A stretch of 64,000 bases of DNA from UMGS1002 sp964570825 (GCA_964570825.1 CAZMZJ010000010.1:19447-83446), one strand, 5' to 3'. Shown: positions 8,340-17,541, numbered from the stretch's first letter. Program-made: numbers and translations. Notes: a model not told the origin generated them from the sequence alone.

Positions 8340-8786
8340 ATGAAAAAAGTATTAACTATATTTATTATTTTTTCTGCTGTTCTGATTTTTTGCTCTTGCG
8401 ATTACACTACACCGGACGGTCCGATACTTGTCAAAAATCCGCCGGAAACGACCGTCACTACCGACGGCAGCACCGGCGTTTCGCCTTCCGAGGAATATAC
8501 AAAAGAAAGCACGATTACAGCATCGCCCGAAACCACAGTTCCGGCAGGAGCAGTCACGACGGCGGCAACATCGTCCGGAAGCGTAACAATAAATCCGCCG
8601 GCTACAGGCAGCGAAACAACATATTATGCGGGGACCACCACTCAAGTAACATCCATCACCCCGCCGATTACAACCGTACCCGTTACCACCGTCCCTGCAG
8701 TAACATCAGCTCCCGTGACGACAGACAAACCCGAAACCACATTTTTCCCCGAAACAACATCGTCCGACTATACAAACAGATACTGA
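8340..8786 (+). CDS. Thr/Pro-rich putative lipoprotein
   Basis: A 148-residue protein with a basic start, a hydrophobic core and a lipobox-like end (LIFCSC, Cys 18 or 20), so probably a lipid-anchored surface protein. The rest is low complexity: runs of Thr with Pro, Val, Ser and Glu (repeats of the type PETTV, ITTVPVTTVPAVT), no recognisable domain and no Cys. Such stretches act as extended, mucin-like stalks. It has its own perfect promoter and a strong terminator, so it is probably well expressed as a single gene. I do not recognise a functional family. Confidence 0.72.
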   Translation: MKKVLTIFIIFSAVLIFCSCDYTTPDGPILVKNPPETTVTTDGSTGVSPSEEYTKESTITASPETTVPAGAVTTAATSSGSVTINPPATGSETTYYAGTTTQVTSITPPITTVPVTTVPAVTSAPVTTDKPETTFFPETTSSDYTNRY

Positions 8787-8794
8787 TAAAGACA

Positions 8795-8837
8795 TACCCG
8801 CTGCGGGATTTCTTGGTCCTCCCGCAACGGGTATTTT
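8795..8837 (+). terminator. Terminator after the Thr-rich lipoprotein
   Basis: TACCCG-CT-GCGGGA (8795-8808) pairs with TCCCGC-AA-CGGGTA (8820-8833), with a small internal mismatch, followed by TTTTATT. It also lies just past the end of the convergent GNAT gene. Confidence 0.8.
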
Positions 8838-8854
8838 ATTATCTGATTTTGCAT

Positions 8855-10015
8855 TTACACTGTGTCGGCACTGTAAATCCACAGCGGCAGCGGCAGCCAG
8901 ACGCGTGCGGAATCGGACAGTTTTTCGCGTCCGGGGCAATATGCCGAGAAAAGCATATTTATCGCGTCAATATGTTCAAGCTCAATATCAGCCGCGCCGG
9001 TATTATATGTGACAGAGCCCTCACCCTTGTCAACTTTGATAAGTATATTCTCATCCCCTGCCCTTCCATGGATCAGCATACGAAGCTCTCCGTCAGGCAG
9101 TTTTTCGCTTTTTAATTTCAGTTTGAGAAAGGCCTCGGTTACACGCCTGAAATTAAGCACGGAATAGCTCTTAGACGTACTGATATAATATCCCTCGCAT
9201 ACGCGGTATAGCTGCGCAAGATAATCGAGTCTGAACGGCGGAATGGTTACCGTAACTTTTGATAGCTTCTGCGTATCATAGAAAGTAATAAGCGTGTCAA
9301 TCAGATCGGCCGGATCCGTTAGATTAATTTCATTTATGGAATCTGTTTTGAAAATGAGATAGCCTGCAAAGCAGCCGCCTTTGTAGACGACATACGGAAT
9401 GCTCTCCCACGAGCACAAAATATCATAAAGCTTCCCTTCCGGACGGCATGGGCTGTAATCCTGCTTATCAAGCAGCTTTTCTATGCTCTCAAGTTCCGCC
9501 TGATTGCTTCCGTCCATACGGCTTACGGTTACCGTATAATGCGCTGCGCGGTCTGTCCCGAAACAATGGCGCATATTATCATTGTTCAAAGAGAGTTTAT
9601 AAACAGTCCCTGACGGCTCGTACGAGAAATAATTGTAGCGCTGACGTCTGCCGCCGAGAATTGACAGATCTATTCCATCCCTGACCATGTCGTCTACTGC
9701 CATATTCATAAGGATTTTCATATACCCTTTTGACCGCGCGAACGGATGAACCGCAACGTTTCCTATACCCCGGCAGCGAAGTGTTTCGCCGCACACCTTG
9801 ATTTCATGGTCGAAAGCGCCGACTACGGCTTTTATTTTTTCACCGTCAAGCGTAATATATGAGTTTTCAACAGGCTTGCATTCCGGTTTGTAGAGTTTCG
9901 GAAGCATTTTCAGGAAATTTTCGTTGTCCCCGTTGAAGCCGAAGACATAATTTATAAAATCAATGTAGTCGTCGTAGAATTTTTCGTTGCCTCTTCCGTG
10001 ATATTCGTTTCCCAT
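8855..10015 (-). CDS. GNAT family N-acetyltransferase, Eis-like
   Basis: A 386-residue protein. The acetyl-CoA binding signature is in the first third (GIGNVAVHPFARSKGYMKILM, a RxxGxG/A-like loop), followed by GGRRQRYNYFSYEP. The N-terminal GNAT domain, a central second GNAT-like region and a C-terminal domain that may be SCP2-like (LPDGELRMLIHGRAG) fit the architecture of Eis-type acetyltransferases. The substrate is unknown. It lies 56 bp downstream of ispE in the same direction and is likely co-transcribed. Nothing ties its chemistry to isoprenoids. Confidence 0.72.
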   Translation of the reverse strand: MGNEYHGRGNEKFYDDYIDFINYVFGFNGDNENFLKMLPKLYKPECKPVENSYITLDGEKIKAVVGAFDHEIKVCGETLRCRGIGNVAVHPFARSKGYMKILMNMAVDDMVRDGIDLSILGGRRQRYNYFSYEPSGTVYKLSLNNDNMRHCFGTDRAAHYTVTVSRMDGSNQAELESIEKLLDKQDYSPCRPEGKLYDILCSWESIPYVVYKGGCFAGYLIFKTDSINEINLTDPADLIDTLITFYDTQKLSKVTVTIPPFRLDYLAQLYRVCEGYYISTSKSYSVLNFRRVTEAFLKLKLKSEKLPDGELRMLIHGRAGDENILIKVDKGEGSVTYNTGAADIELEHIDAINMLFSAYCPGREKLSDSARVWLPLPLWIYSADTV

Positions 10016-10071
10016 AATTAAATAATCGCCTTTCCCCGGTTGTTAATCCGGATATTGTTAAAATTCGGTAA

Positions 10072-10959
10072 TCAAATGCTATTCGGGCCAGCGGGCACAC
10101 ATATGAAGGCGGGGTAGCCGCGTCTTCTTAGATTTTCCGTAGCAGATCTGACGCTTTCATCGTCGTTAAAAATCCCAAAAACGGCAGGGCCGCTGCCGCT
10201 CATCTGAGCCGCCATAGCTCCCGATGACAGTATAATTTCTTTGATTTCTGACACTTCCGGATGTTCTGCCAAAACACAGCTTTCAAAAATATTAAAAATT
10301 TGTCCTGTGACGCCTCGCAGATCCCGCGCTTCAGACGCAGCCTCAAGCGCATGGTAACCGCCGCCGGGAGTCCTGCCTTCAAAATTACCGTACATCGCAT
10401 CAAGCTTTCGATATGCTTCCGGGGTGCTGACTTTCTTTGCCGGACACGATATTACGATAATGGCGTCGGGCATGACCGGCAGTTTTTTAAGCAATTCTCC
10501 GATGCCCTTGGCCTCGGCACATCCGCCCATGATGCAGAACGGCACATCCGCACCGATTTTAACTCCCATCCTGCAAAGCCCGTCATAACTGAACGGATAA
10601 TTAAAAAGCTTGTTCAACCCGCGCAGGACTGCCCCCGCATCGCTGCTGCCTCCGCCAAGTCCCGCCGCCGCAGGAATTGTCTTCCGAATATCTATCTCAA
10701 TCCTATTGTTCAGACCTGCCATCCTCATATATATTTCCGCCGCGCGGTATGCAAGATTCTCATCTCCGCCCGGAATAGCCGGATCATCGCAGGCTATCAT
10801 AATTCCGCCCTTTTCATCGGAAACGCTGATTGTTATAAGATCGCTTAGCGTTACCGACTGCATGACGCTTATTATATTGTGGTAACTGTCTTTTCTCTTC
10901 GACTCAATGTCAAGATAAAGGTTAATTTTTGCCGGCGCTGCTTCAATAGTACTTCTCAT
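10072..10959 (-). CDS. ispE: 4-diphosphocytidyl-2-C-methyl-D-erythritol kinase
   Basis: A 295-residue GHMP kinase. The opening PAKINLYLDI, the ATP-binding PAAAGLGGGSSDAGAVLRGLN and the C-terminal AAQMSGSGPAVFG are diagnostic. It phosphorylates CDP-ME in the non-mevalonate isoprenoid pathway. The start at 10959 is the second of two overlapping ATGs; it has CGGAG at proper distance. It is transcribed from its own promoter, divergent from the AI-2E family gene. Confidence 0.94.
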   Translation of the reverse strand: MRSTIEAAPAKINLYLDIESKRKDSYHNIISVMQSVTLSDLITISVSDEKGGIMIACDDPAIPGGDENLAYRAAEIYMRMAGLNNRIEIDIRKTIPAAAGLGGGSSDAGAVLRGLNKLFNYPFSYDGLCRMGVKIGADVPFCIMGGCAEAKGIGELLKKLPVMPDAIIVISCPAKKVSTPEAYRKLDAMYGNFEGRTPGGGYHALEAASEARDLRGVTGQIFNIFESCVLAEHPEVSEIKEIILSSGAMAAQMSGSGPAVFGIFNDDESVRSATENLRRRGYPAFICVPAGPNSI

Positions 10960-10995
10960 TCATATACTCCGTATCAGACCAGTCTGCCTGTGCAA

Positions 10996-11024
10996 ATTAT
11001 ATAATAATATATCACACAAAACAA
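10996..11024 (-). promoter_or_regulatory. SigA-type promoter for ispE
   Basis: On the minus strand, TTGTTT (11019-11024), 17-bp spacer, TATAAT (10996-11001). The leader to the ispE start is about 30 nt. The rest of the 260-bp gap to 11219 is very AT-rich. Confidence 0.6.
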
Positions 11025-11134
11025 GAAAAATCAAGATTGAATGTAATTATAGTAAGAAAATAAATGTTTACAGTACTTTTTTGTTATATATCCCAGAGTT
11101 GATATAATATTCCCGTTTTAAGTACTGCCGTATA

Positions 11135-11163
11135 TTGACTAAACATCCAAACCGATATATAAT
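11135..11163 (+). promoter_or_regulatory. SigA-type promoter for the AI-2E family gene
   Basis: TTGACT (11135-11140), 17-bp spacer, TATAAT (11158-11163). The ATG at 11220 follows GACGGGGG. It may drive the AI-2E family, htpG and downstream genes as one rightward transcript. Confidence 0.7.
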
Positions 11164-11219
11164 ATAATAATCATATATGTTTGAAAATACCCATCAATTA
11201 AAAAGACGGGGGAATTACG

Positions 11220-12536
11220 ATGTTGAATTTCAACTGGAATAAGCGTAACACAATAATTGCTGTATCGATAGCTGTTTATGCCCTGATTGCTTTATTTATC
11301 AACATCATTAGCAATAATAAAACCATCTCCTCCTGGATGAGTAATTTTTTCTCTGTCCTAGCTCCGTTGATTATCGGCGCCGCAATAGCATATCTTTGCC
11401 TTCCAATCCTCAAATTTTTCGAAAACAGGATATTCAAGCATATAAAATTCCATAAGCTGCGCAGGGTACTTTCGATAGTTACAACATACCTTTTACTCAT
11501 GCTTGTCATAACCTCGATACTTCTCATTGTAATACCACAGCTTAAAAGCAGCTATAACGATTTCACAATCAATCTGAGTTCCTACACCACTAAAGCGATA
11601 AATTATGTAAACCGTTTAATCGCCACATTTGATTTTTCAATTGGCGGCGACCAGCTCGACGATTATATAAAAATTGAGGACATTCAGGCAAAGGTCAGTG
11701 AATGGTTCAAGGATTCCTCTGCTCTTATAAAAAAAGTCGGCGATTATGTAATAAACTACGGCTCGTCGGTTGTGATCGGAGTAAAAAATATATTTCTCGG
11801 CTTGTTTGTATCAATCTATATTCTGAGTTCTAAAGAGCGCCTTGCCGCACAGTGCAAAAAAGCCTGTTCCGCCATATTTAATAAAGAACACTACGAATCC
11901 CTGCTCGAGTGGGTCAATTTTACAAACATCACGTTTGGCAGATATATAAAAGCCCAGCTGCTCGACGCTCTGATGGTAGCGTTTGAATGTGGCATAATAT
12001 TCAGTATTTTTGAAATTCCGTATTCGGTGTTGCTTGCGTTCATGATAGGCGTAACGAATATCATTCCGGTTTTCGGGCCTTTCATCGGCGGCATACCCGC
12101 CGGATTTATAGTGCTGATCTCCGATCCGAGCAAAGTCATATGGTTTGCCATACTTCTCATAATAATTCAGCAGCTTGACGGCAACATCGTGCTTCCGAAG
12201 CTTGTAGGCTCTACCACCGGCATGACATCTTTCGGTGTTCTCTGCGCCATTACAATTATGGGCGGTTATTTTGGAATTATCGGAATGATACTCGGCGTTC
12301 CCGTGTTTGCCGTCGCTGGTGAAGTAATTCGCAGGCTTGTCAATATCGGACTAAAAAACAAAGGAATGTCGGTATCGTTGAACGATTATTATAATCCCGG
12401 CGTGCTGATAACCAATGACGGCGACGGAAAAAAACATGAAAAAAAGCTTATAGCGAGATTTTTTTCGTTGATTGCAAATCTATTCAGAAAACTGCTGCAT
12501 TCAAAAAAGAAGCGGTTTAATAATAAAAAAGACTGA
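11220..12536 (+). CDS. AI-2E family transporter (DUF20 permease)
   Basis: A 438-residue membrane protein with hydrophobic helices in pairs at the N-terminus (TIIAVSIAVYALIALFINII, LAPLIIGAAIAYLCLPILKFF), a long central soluble part, and a C-terminal cluster containing the family-typical IGVTNIIPVFGPFIGGIPAG and QQLDGNIVLPKLVGSTTGM. The family includes TqsA-type exporters and Na+/H+ antiporter-like members; the name does not prove transport of autoinducer-2. A basic Lys-rich tail closes the protein. It is 48 bp upstream of htpG. Confidence 0.88.
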   Translation: MLNFNWNKRNTIIAVSIAVYALIALFINIISNNKTISSWMSNFFSVLAPLIIGAAIAYLCLPILKFFENRIFKHIKFHKLRRVLSIVTTYLLLMLVITSILLIVIPQLKSSYNDFTINLSSYTTKAINYVNRLIATFDFSIGGDQLDDYIKIEDIQAKVSEWFKDSSALIKKVGDYVINYGSSVVIGVKNIFLGLFVSIYILSSKERLAAQCKKACSAIFNKEHYESLLEWVNFTNITFGRYIKAQLLDALMVAFECGIIFSIFEIPYSVLLAFMIGVTNIIPVFGPFIGGIPAGFIVLISDPSKVIWFAILLIIIQQLDGNIVLPKLVGSTTGMTSFGVLCAITIMGGYFGIIGMILGVPVFAVAGEVIRRLVNIGLKNKGMSVSLNDYYNPGVLITNDGDGKKHEKKLIARFFSLIANLFRKLLHSKKKRFNNKKD

Positions 12537-12584
12537 AAATTCATTTTTCAAGAAAAAACAAGGATTCAAGGAGGACATTTTGTT

Positions 12585-14528
12585 ATGAGTACTGAAAATG
12601 AAAAAAAATACGAAAGCAACGCAGAAGCTGAAACGGCGTGTGATAACACGGTCAAAAAAGGCGGAATCTCGGTGGAAACCGAGCATATTTTCCCAATTAT
12701 TAAAAAATGGCTTTACTCCGAAAAGGACATTTTTTTGCGCGAGATTGTTTCAAACTCCACCGACGCCATAACAAAAATGAAGCGTCTCTGCTCGCTCGGC
12801 GAGACCGAGTGCAGCGACGAGTATAAAATATTCGTCCGCGTTGATAAAAACGCCAAAACATTGACAGTTGAAGATAACGGCATAGGCATGACCGAAGACG
12901 AGCTTGAGCGCTATATCTGCCAGATAGCTCTCTCAGGTGCGCTTGAATTTATTGAAAAATACGAGGGAAAGGCCGCCAACGAGGCTGCTTCAAGCGGAAT
13001 AATAGGCCACTTCGGACTTGGTTTTTATTCATCCTTCATGGTTTCCGATAAGGTGGAAATCATAACAAAATCATACACCAGCGCGCCGGCTGTTCACTGG
13101 ACATGCACAGACGACGGAAATTATGAGATCGAAGGCTCCGACCGCAATGAGCGCGGCACAACCGTGATCATGCACATAACCGACGACGAGTCGGAATACC
13201 TTGAATCGTATAAAATTCGCTCGATACTCGAAAAGTATTGTGCCTTCATGCCGTACAATATATACCTTGACGAGGGTATTGACAGCGGTAAGGACGACGA
13301 CAAGCTCGAACCGGTGAACACCACCTCTCCGCTATGGCAGAAAAAACCGTCTGACTGCAAGGATGAAGAGTATAAAGAGTTTTACCATAAGGTGTTCGGC
13401 GACTTTAACGACCCTCTTTTCAGCGTTCACATAAACGCCGACTACCCGCTCAACTTCAGAGGCATAATATATTTTCCGAAGCTGCGGTCTGAATATGAGA
13501 ATATCGAAGGACAGGTTAAGCTGTATTACAATCAGGTCTTCGTCGCTGACAATGTGAAAGAAGTGATGCCTGATTATCTATTCATGCTCAAGGGTGTTAT
13601 AGACTGTCCCGAGCTGCCTCTCAACGTTTCGCGCAGTTATCTTCAGAATAATACTTATGTTTCAAAGGTATCGGCTCACATTGTCAAGAAGATCTGTGAT
13701 AAAATCACAAGTCTGTGTGCAAACAACCGTGAGGAATTCGAAAAAATCTGGGGCGATATCCGCGTTTTCATCGAGTATGCGTCGGTTCGCGACCGCAAAT
13801 TTTTCGACAAGGTAAAAGACTCAATTCTTCTCAGGCTCACCGATAAAACCTGCATGACCGTTGCGGAATACAAAGAAGCCGCTAAAAAGGTTAAGGATGA
13901 CGGCAAGGACAAAGAAACAGTAACTGTCTACTATACGTCCGACGAAGCTCAGCAGTCGCAGTATATATCTCTTTACAACGCAAACGGAATCAAGGTCGCG
14001 GTGCTTGACCATCTGATCGACACACAGTTCATCTCCACAGCTGAGAATGTATATGAAAAGCTGAAATTTGTACGCGTTGACGCCGACGTTTCTGCGTTTA
14101 CAGAGGGAGCCGGCAAAGATAAAAATAAAGATAACAAAAATGAAAATGAAGAAATTACAAAGCTTTTCCGCAAGGTCACTGGCAATGAGAAGCTCGAGGT
14201 AAAATTTGAAAGCTTCAAGGATTCAAAAGCTCCGGCTCTTCTCAATGTTTCCGAGGACAAGCGCCGTATGGATGACTTCATGAAAACCTATTCCTTCATT
14301 ACAAGATCGGAAGCCGGCCCGGCGCTTGCCGAGCAGACGCTGATCCTCAATACATCTTCGCCGGTTTATATGCGTCTTGAGGATCTTGTCGCAAAAAATG
14401 ACAGCGCGAAAGCCGAATTCATCGCGGGATATGTTTATAAGCTGTCGATTATGGCGCATCGCAGATTCAGCGCTGATGAGCTGAATTCATTCCTGTCCGA
14501 CAGCTATGACATACTCGGCAACTATTGA
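12585..14528 (+). CDS. htpG: Molecular chaperone HtpG (Hsp90)
   Basis: A 647-residue Hsp90. Beyond a 25-residue acidic N-terminal extension come the GHKL ATPase motifs: SNSTDAITKM (a variant of SNASDA), DNGIGM and GHFGLGFYS. The middle domain shows FRGIIYFP and the VSRSYLQ segment. The usual bacterial protein is 620-630 residues, so length is normal. It is an ATP-dependent cytosolic chaperone. ATG 12585 follows GGAGGAC. The next gene starts eight bases after its stop codon, suggesting translational coupling. Confidence 0.95.
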   Translation: MSTENEKKYESNAEAETACDNTVKKGGISVETEHIFPIIKKWLYSEKDIFLREIVSNSTDAITKMKRLCSLGETECSDEYKIFVRVDKNAKTLTVEDNGIGMTEDELERYICQIALSGALEFIEKYEGKAANEAASSGIIGHFGLGFYSSFMVSDKVEIITKSYTSAPAVHWTCTDDGNYEIEGSDRNERGTTVIMHITDDESEYLESYKIRSILEKYCAFMPYNIYLDEGIDSGKDDDKLEPVNTTSPLWQKKPSDCKDEEYKEFYHKVFGDFNDPLFSVHINADYPLNFRGIIYFPKLRSEYENIEGQVKLYYNQVFVADNVKEVMPDYLFMLKGVIDCPELPLNVSRSYLQNNTYVSKVSAHIVKKICDKITSLCANNREEFEKIWGDIRVFIEYASVRDRKFFDKVKDSILLRLTDKTCMTVAEYKEAAKKVKDDGKDKETVTVYYTSDEAQQSQYISLYNANGIKVAVLDHLIDTQFISTAENVYEKLKFVRVDADVSAFTEGAGKDKNKDNKNENEEITKLFRKVTGNEKLEVKFESFKDSKAPALLNVSEDKRRMDDFMKTYSFITRSEAGPALAEQTLILNTSSPVYMRLEDLVAKNDSAKAEFIAGYVYKLSIMAHRRFSADELNSFLSDSYDILGNY

Positions 14529-14536
14529 CGGCAGAT

Positions 14537-15445
14537 ATGAATTTTATTGAATATACCAGTTCCAATGAGATAATATCGGATAATCTTTCGGAAATAGCCG
14601 AACATCAGAATAAGCTCAACAGACTTAGAATTTTGCAAGCATACGAGATTCTTGACAGTATAAAGCCCCTGCTTGAAAAGTCAGTCGGCGTTTCCGACGC
14701 AGTCAATGCCGCATCGCATTATTTCAAGGAATCGGGCTGGCTTGGCAGGTTCAGCACAAATGACAAAGTGCTCGCCTGCCGTCGGCTGCGTGACATTATG
14801 CGTGAATTCGGCTACGATCCGGGTGAACTGCTGTTCCCTTCCGCACTTACCTTAAGCGGCAAGACAGCTTTTGCTTATGTTGACAATCCGTACTCCGCCG
14901 CGGCATACGACATCTTCTCGTTTCACGGTTCTGAGGCCGACCCACGTTTATACCATTCGTTCACCGAGATGTGCGACGACACCGCGGCAGGACTTATCGA
15001 CGCCTGCATTGTCCCGATTGAAAACACGTCTGACGGCAAGCTGTTAAGCTTTTATTCGATTATCGATCATGCGGATCTGAAAATTACGGCAATCTGCGAT
15101 GTTTACAGCGACGACGAGTCGGGAAGAACGCGCTACGCCTTATTGCGCCGGAATATGCTGCGTCCTGAAAGCAAAGGAGCGGATGTGTATTTTGAATTCA
15201 GCTTCTGCCAGACGCCGGGCCTTACCGTCGACGAAATCCTGCACGCAGCGGTTCTTTCCGAGCTTACGATATTCCGTATTGACTCAATACCCCTATCCTA
15301 TAATGAATCAAACTTCATATTTCATCCGGTTTTACTCGGAAGAATAGAAAATATTCTGGTATATTCAATATATCTCTTTCTCTGCTCCGCTCAGTTCACG
15401 CCGGTGGGAGTATTCAGCCTGATAAAACGAGCAGAAGCGAAATAA
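14537..15445 (+). CDS. Divergent PheA-like protein (prephenate dehydratase + ACT-like)
   Basis: A 302-residue protein. I prefer ATG 14537; a TTG at 14525 overlapping htpG is possible. Residues about 10-95 are helical and unrecognised. From about 110 the sequence tracks a prephenate dehydratase domain: YVDNPYSAAAYDIF, DACIVPIENTSDGKL (as in VPIENS) and RTRYALLRRN at the place of the catalytic TRF motif, here with Tyr. A C-terminal part resembles an ACT regulatory domain (PGLTVDEIL, then IFRIDSIPLS where ESRP is usual). The similarity is visible but weak, so activity on prephenate is doubtful; a phenylalanine-sensing or derived role is equally possible. The position directly after htpG is unexplained. 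Confidence 0.6.
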   Translation: MNFIEYTSSNEIISDNLSEIAEHQNKLNRLRILQAYEILDSIKPLLEKSVGVSDAVNAASHYFKESGWLGRFSTNDKVLACRRLRDIMREFGYDPGELLFPSALTLSGKTAFAYVDNPYSAAAYDIFSFHGSEADPRLYHSFTEMCDDTAAGLIDACIVPIENTSDGKLLSFYSIIDHADLKITAICDVYSDDESGRTRYALLRRNMLRPESKGADVYFEFSFCQTPGLTVDEILHAAVLSELTIFRIDSIPLSYNESNFIFHPVLLGRIENILVYSIYLFLCSAQFTPVGVFSLIKRAEAK

Positions 15446-15461
15446 TATTAAAGGATACGAT

Positions 15462-15734
15462 ATGGCAGACATAATTCAGTACAAAACCAAAGGCACCTGC
15501 TCGCGGCAGATAAATATCACGGTAGACGGAGGAATAGTAACCGATGTTTCATTTGTCGGCGGCTGTTCTGGCAACACTCAAGGAATCAGCAAGCTGATAA
15601 AAGGAATGCCTGTCGATGAGGTAATCAAAAGGCTTGAAGGGATACGCTGCGGCTTAAAAAGCACCTCGTGTCCGGATCAGCTTGCCGAAGCGTTAAAAAA
15701 TTATAATATCAACAAAAATTATTCAATTTCATAA
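15462..15734 (+). CDS. TSCPD domain protein (TIGR03905-type)
   Basis: A 90-residue protein with KGTCSRQINITVDGG, VGGCSGNTQGISKLIKGM and the C-terminal STSCPDQLAEAL. These match the short stand-alone TSCPD proteins common in Clostridia, related to the C-terminal domain of vitamin B12-dependent ribonucleotide reductases. Four cysteines (positions about 13, 35, 64 and 71) could bind metal. Its function is not established. It lies 16 bp after the PheA-like gene and 22 bp before the sugar mutase in one transcription unit. Confidence 0.85.
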   Translation: MADIIQYKTKGTCSRQINITVDGGIVTDVSFVGGCSGNTQGISKLIKGMPVDEVIKRLEGIRCGLKSTSCPDQLAEALKNYNINKNYSIS

Positions 15735-15756
15735 TTTTCTCATTCTATGAAAGGCA

Positions 15757-17496
15757 GTGGCAACTAAAATGCAGGACAACATAAAAGTTTTTAATTCATG
15801 GCTCGCCTCCGGCTCTCTTGACGCAGCCGAAAAAGCCGAACTTGAGGCGATCCGCGGCAATACCGAAGAGATTATCGGCCGGTTCGGAACAAATCTTGTA
15901 TTCGGTACCGGCGGGCTTCGCGGCAGGATGATGCTCGGCACTAACGCTATGAACGTCTATACGGTGGCGCGCGCAACCGAAGGACTGGCACAATATATAA
16001 AGAGTGAAGGAAAGAGCCGCCGCAGCGTAATCGTCGGCTGCGACAGCCGCAACAATTCGAAAGTATTCGCCCGTACCGCAGCCTCAGTTCTTGCCGGCAA
16101 CGGTATTCATACTTATATTTTCGACGATATCCGTCCTACGCCCGAATTATCATTTGCCCTGAGATACCTTGGCTGCATAGCCGGAATAAATATAACCGCG
16201 TCCCATAACCCGAAGGAGTATAATGGTTATAAGGCATATTGGGAGGACGGAGCCCAGCTTGCGCCCGAACAGGCGGAAAAAATCGCCGAATACATGAACA
16301 GCGTCGATATCTGGACAGGCATACACCGCGCCGATTTTGACAAAGCCGTTTCAGAAGGTCACATTAAAATAATTGGCCCCGAAATAGACGAGGCATATCT
16401 TTCCGCCGTGATGTCGCAGGCAATCAATCTCTGCTGCGTCAGGGATGCCGCCGCACATCTTAACATTGTTTTCACGCCTTTGAACGGTACGGGTTACAAG
16501 CTTATCCCCGAGGTTCTTCGCCGCATAGGCATTACAAATCTTCATATTGTCCCCGAGCAGGCACAACCGGACGGGAACTTCCCGACGACGCCTAAACCCA
16601 ATCCTGAGTACAGACAGGTGTTTGAGTGCGGCATGCCGCTTGCGGATAAAGTCGGCAGCGACCTTATCATAGCCACCGATCCTGACGCCGACCGCGTCGG
16701 TGTTATGGCGCGCGGAGCTGATGGGAAATTTGTCGGCATCACCGGCAACCAGATGGCATCCCTGCTTCTCGATTATATAATTAACGCCTACACGTCAAGC
16801 GGGAAAATGCCTCCCGCGCCGTATGCTGTAAAGACGATAGTAACAACCGAGCTTATGTCAAAAATTTGCCGCGCTGGAGGCGTTGAGCTTTACAACGTGC
16901 TCACCGGTTTCAAATTTATAGGCGAGGTCATCAAGAAAAAAGAAGCAGAGGGCAGCGGAACCTTCATTTTCGGCGCCGAGGAAAGCTACGGCTACTTAAA
17001 AGGGACTCACGCTCGCGATAAGGATTCTGTGGTTTCGACAATGTTAATATGCGAGATGACCGCTTATTACCGCAACCGCGGGATGACGCTGGTCGATGCC
17101 CTGAATAATCTTTATAAACAATACGGTTATTCGCTTGAAAAAACCGACGAGGTATTCTTTGACGGCTACGGCGCATCCGAAAAAATGAAAAACTTGATGC
17201 ATGTCTTGAGAAACAAAACACCGGATGAAATTGCCGGGTTCAGGATCACCTCCATCAGCGATTACCTTGACGGCAGCGTCAAAGACCTTACGACCGGAAA
17301 AATCAGCGACACCGGACTTCCCCGGTCAGATGTTCTACGCTGGCAGCTTGTAAACTCGGATGTAATTATTATCCGTCCGTCCGGAACGGAACCGAAGGTA
17401 AAGATCTACTATCTTCTCTCGGATATCGACGAGCCTCACGCCTCCGCAAAACTTGAAAAATACAAAGCTCGTATCGCCGGGCTTATTAAAGCCTGA
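15757..17496 (+). CDS. pgcA: Phospho-sugar mutase (phosphoglucomutase/phosphomannomutase)
   Basis: A 579-residue alpha-D-phosphohexomutase. The phosphoserine loop is ITASHNPKEYNGYK, the metal loop DPDADRVG, the sugar-binding loop GAEESYGYL and the phosphate-binding loop RPSGTEPKVKIYY. Length fits the long PgcA type that interconverts glucose 1- and 6-phosphate and feeds cell-envelope sugars. GTG 15757 is given as the start; ATG 15769 is possible, since the AAAGG at 15750 is too near the first and far from the second. It closes the rightward htpG unit and has a strong terminator. Confidence 0.92.
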   Translation: MATKMQDNIKVFNSWLASGSLDAAEKAELEAIRGNTEEIIGRFGTNLVFGTGGLRGRMMLGTNAMNVYTVARATEGLAQYIKSEGKSRRSVIVGCDSRNNSKVFARTAASVLAGNGIHTYIFDDIRPTPELSFALRYLGCIAGINITASHNPKEYNGYKAYWEDGAQLAPEQAEKIAEYMNSVDIWTGIHRADFDKAVSEGHIKIIGPEIDEAYLSAVMSQAINLCCVRDAAAHLNIVFTPLNGTGYKLIPEVLRRIGITNLHIVPEQAQPDGNFPTTPKPNPEYRQVFECGMPLADKVGSDLIIATDPDADRVGVMARGADGKFVGITGNQMASLLLDYIINAYTSSGKMPPAPYAVKTIVTTELMSKICRAGGVELYNVLTGFKFIGEVIKKKEAEGSGTFIFGAEESYGYLKGTHARDKDSVVSTMLICEMTAYYRNRGMTLVDALNNLYKQYGYSLEKTDEVFFDGYGASEKMKNLMHVLRNKTPDEIAGFRITSISDYLDGSVKDLTTGKISDTGLPRSDVLRWQLVNSDVIIIRPSGTEPKVKIYYLLSDIDEPHASAKLEKYKARIAGLIKA

Positions 17497-17514
17497 ACAG
17501 ACAAAAAAAGAATA

Positions 17515-17541
17515 AAAAACGCCTGTTTTTCAGGCGTTTTT
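17515..17541. terminator. Bidirectional terminator between pgcA and divIC
   Basis: AAAAAACGCCTG / CAGGCGTTTTTT stem around a TTTTT loop, with A and T runs on both flanks. It reaches the stop codon of the convergent divIC gene and can end both transcripts. Confidence 0.88.

Noticed and set aside
8390..9115. 241-codon rightward frame
   Set aside because: It crosses the lipoprotein gene, its terminator and the GNAT gene, and reads as random sequence.
10261..10848. 195-codon rightward frame
   Set aside because: It is the antisense of ispE, whose motifs and ribosome binding site are unambiguous.
14525..14536. TTG start for the PheA-like gene overlapping htpG
   Set aside because: ATG 14537 gives a normal start just after the htpG stop; the TTG adds only four residues and has no better ribosome binding site.
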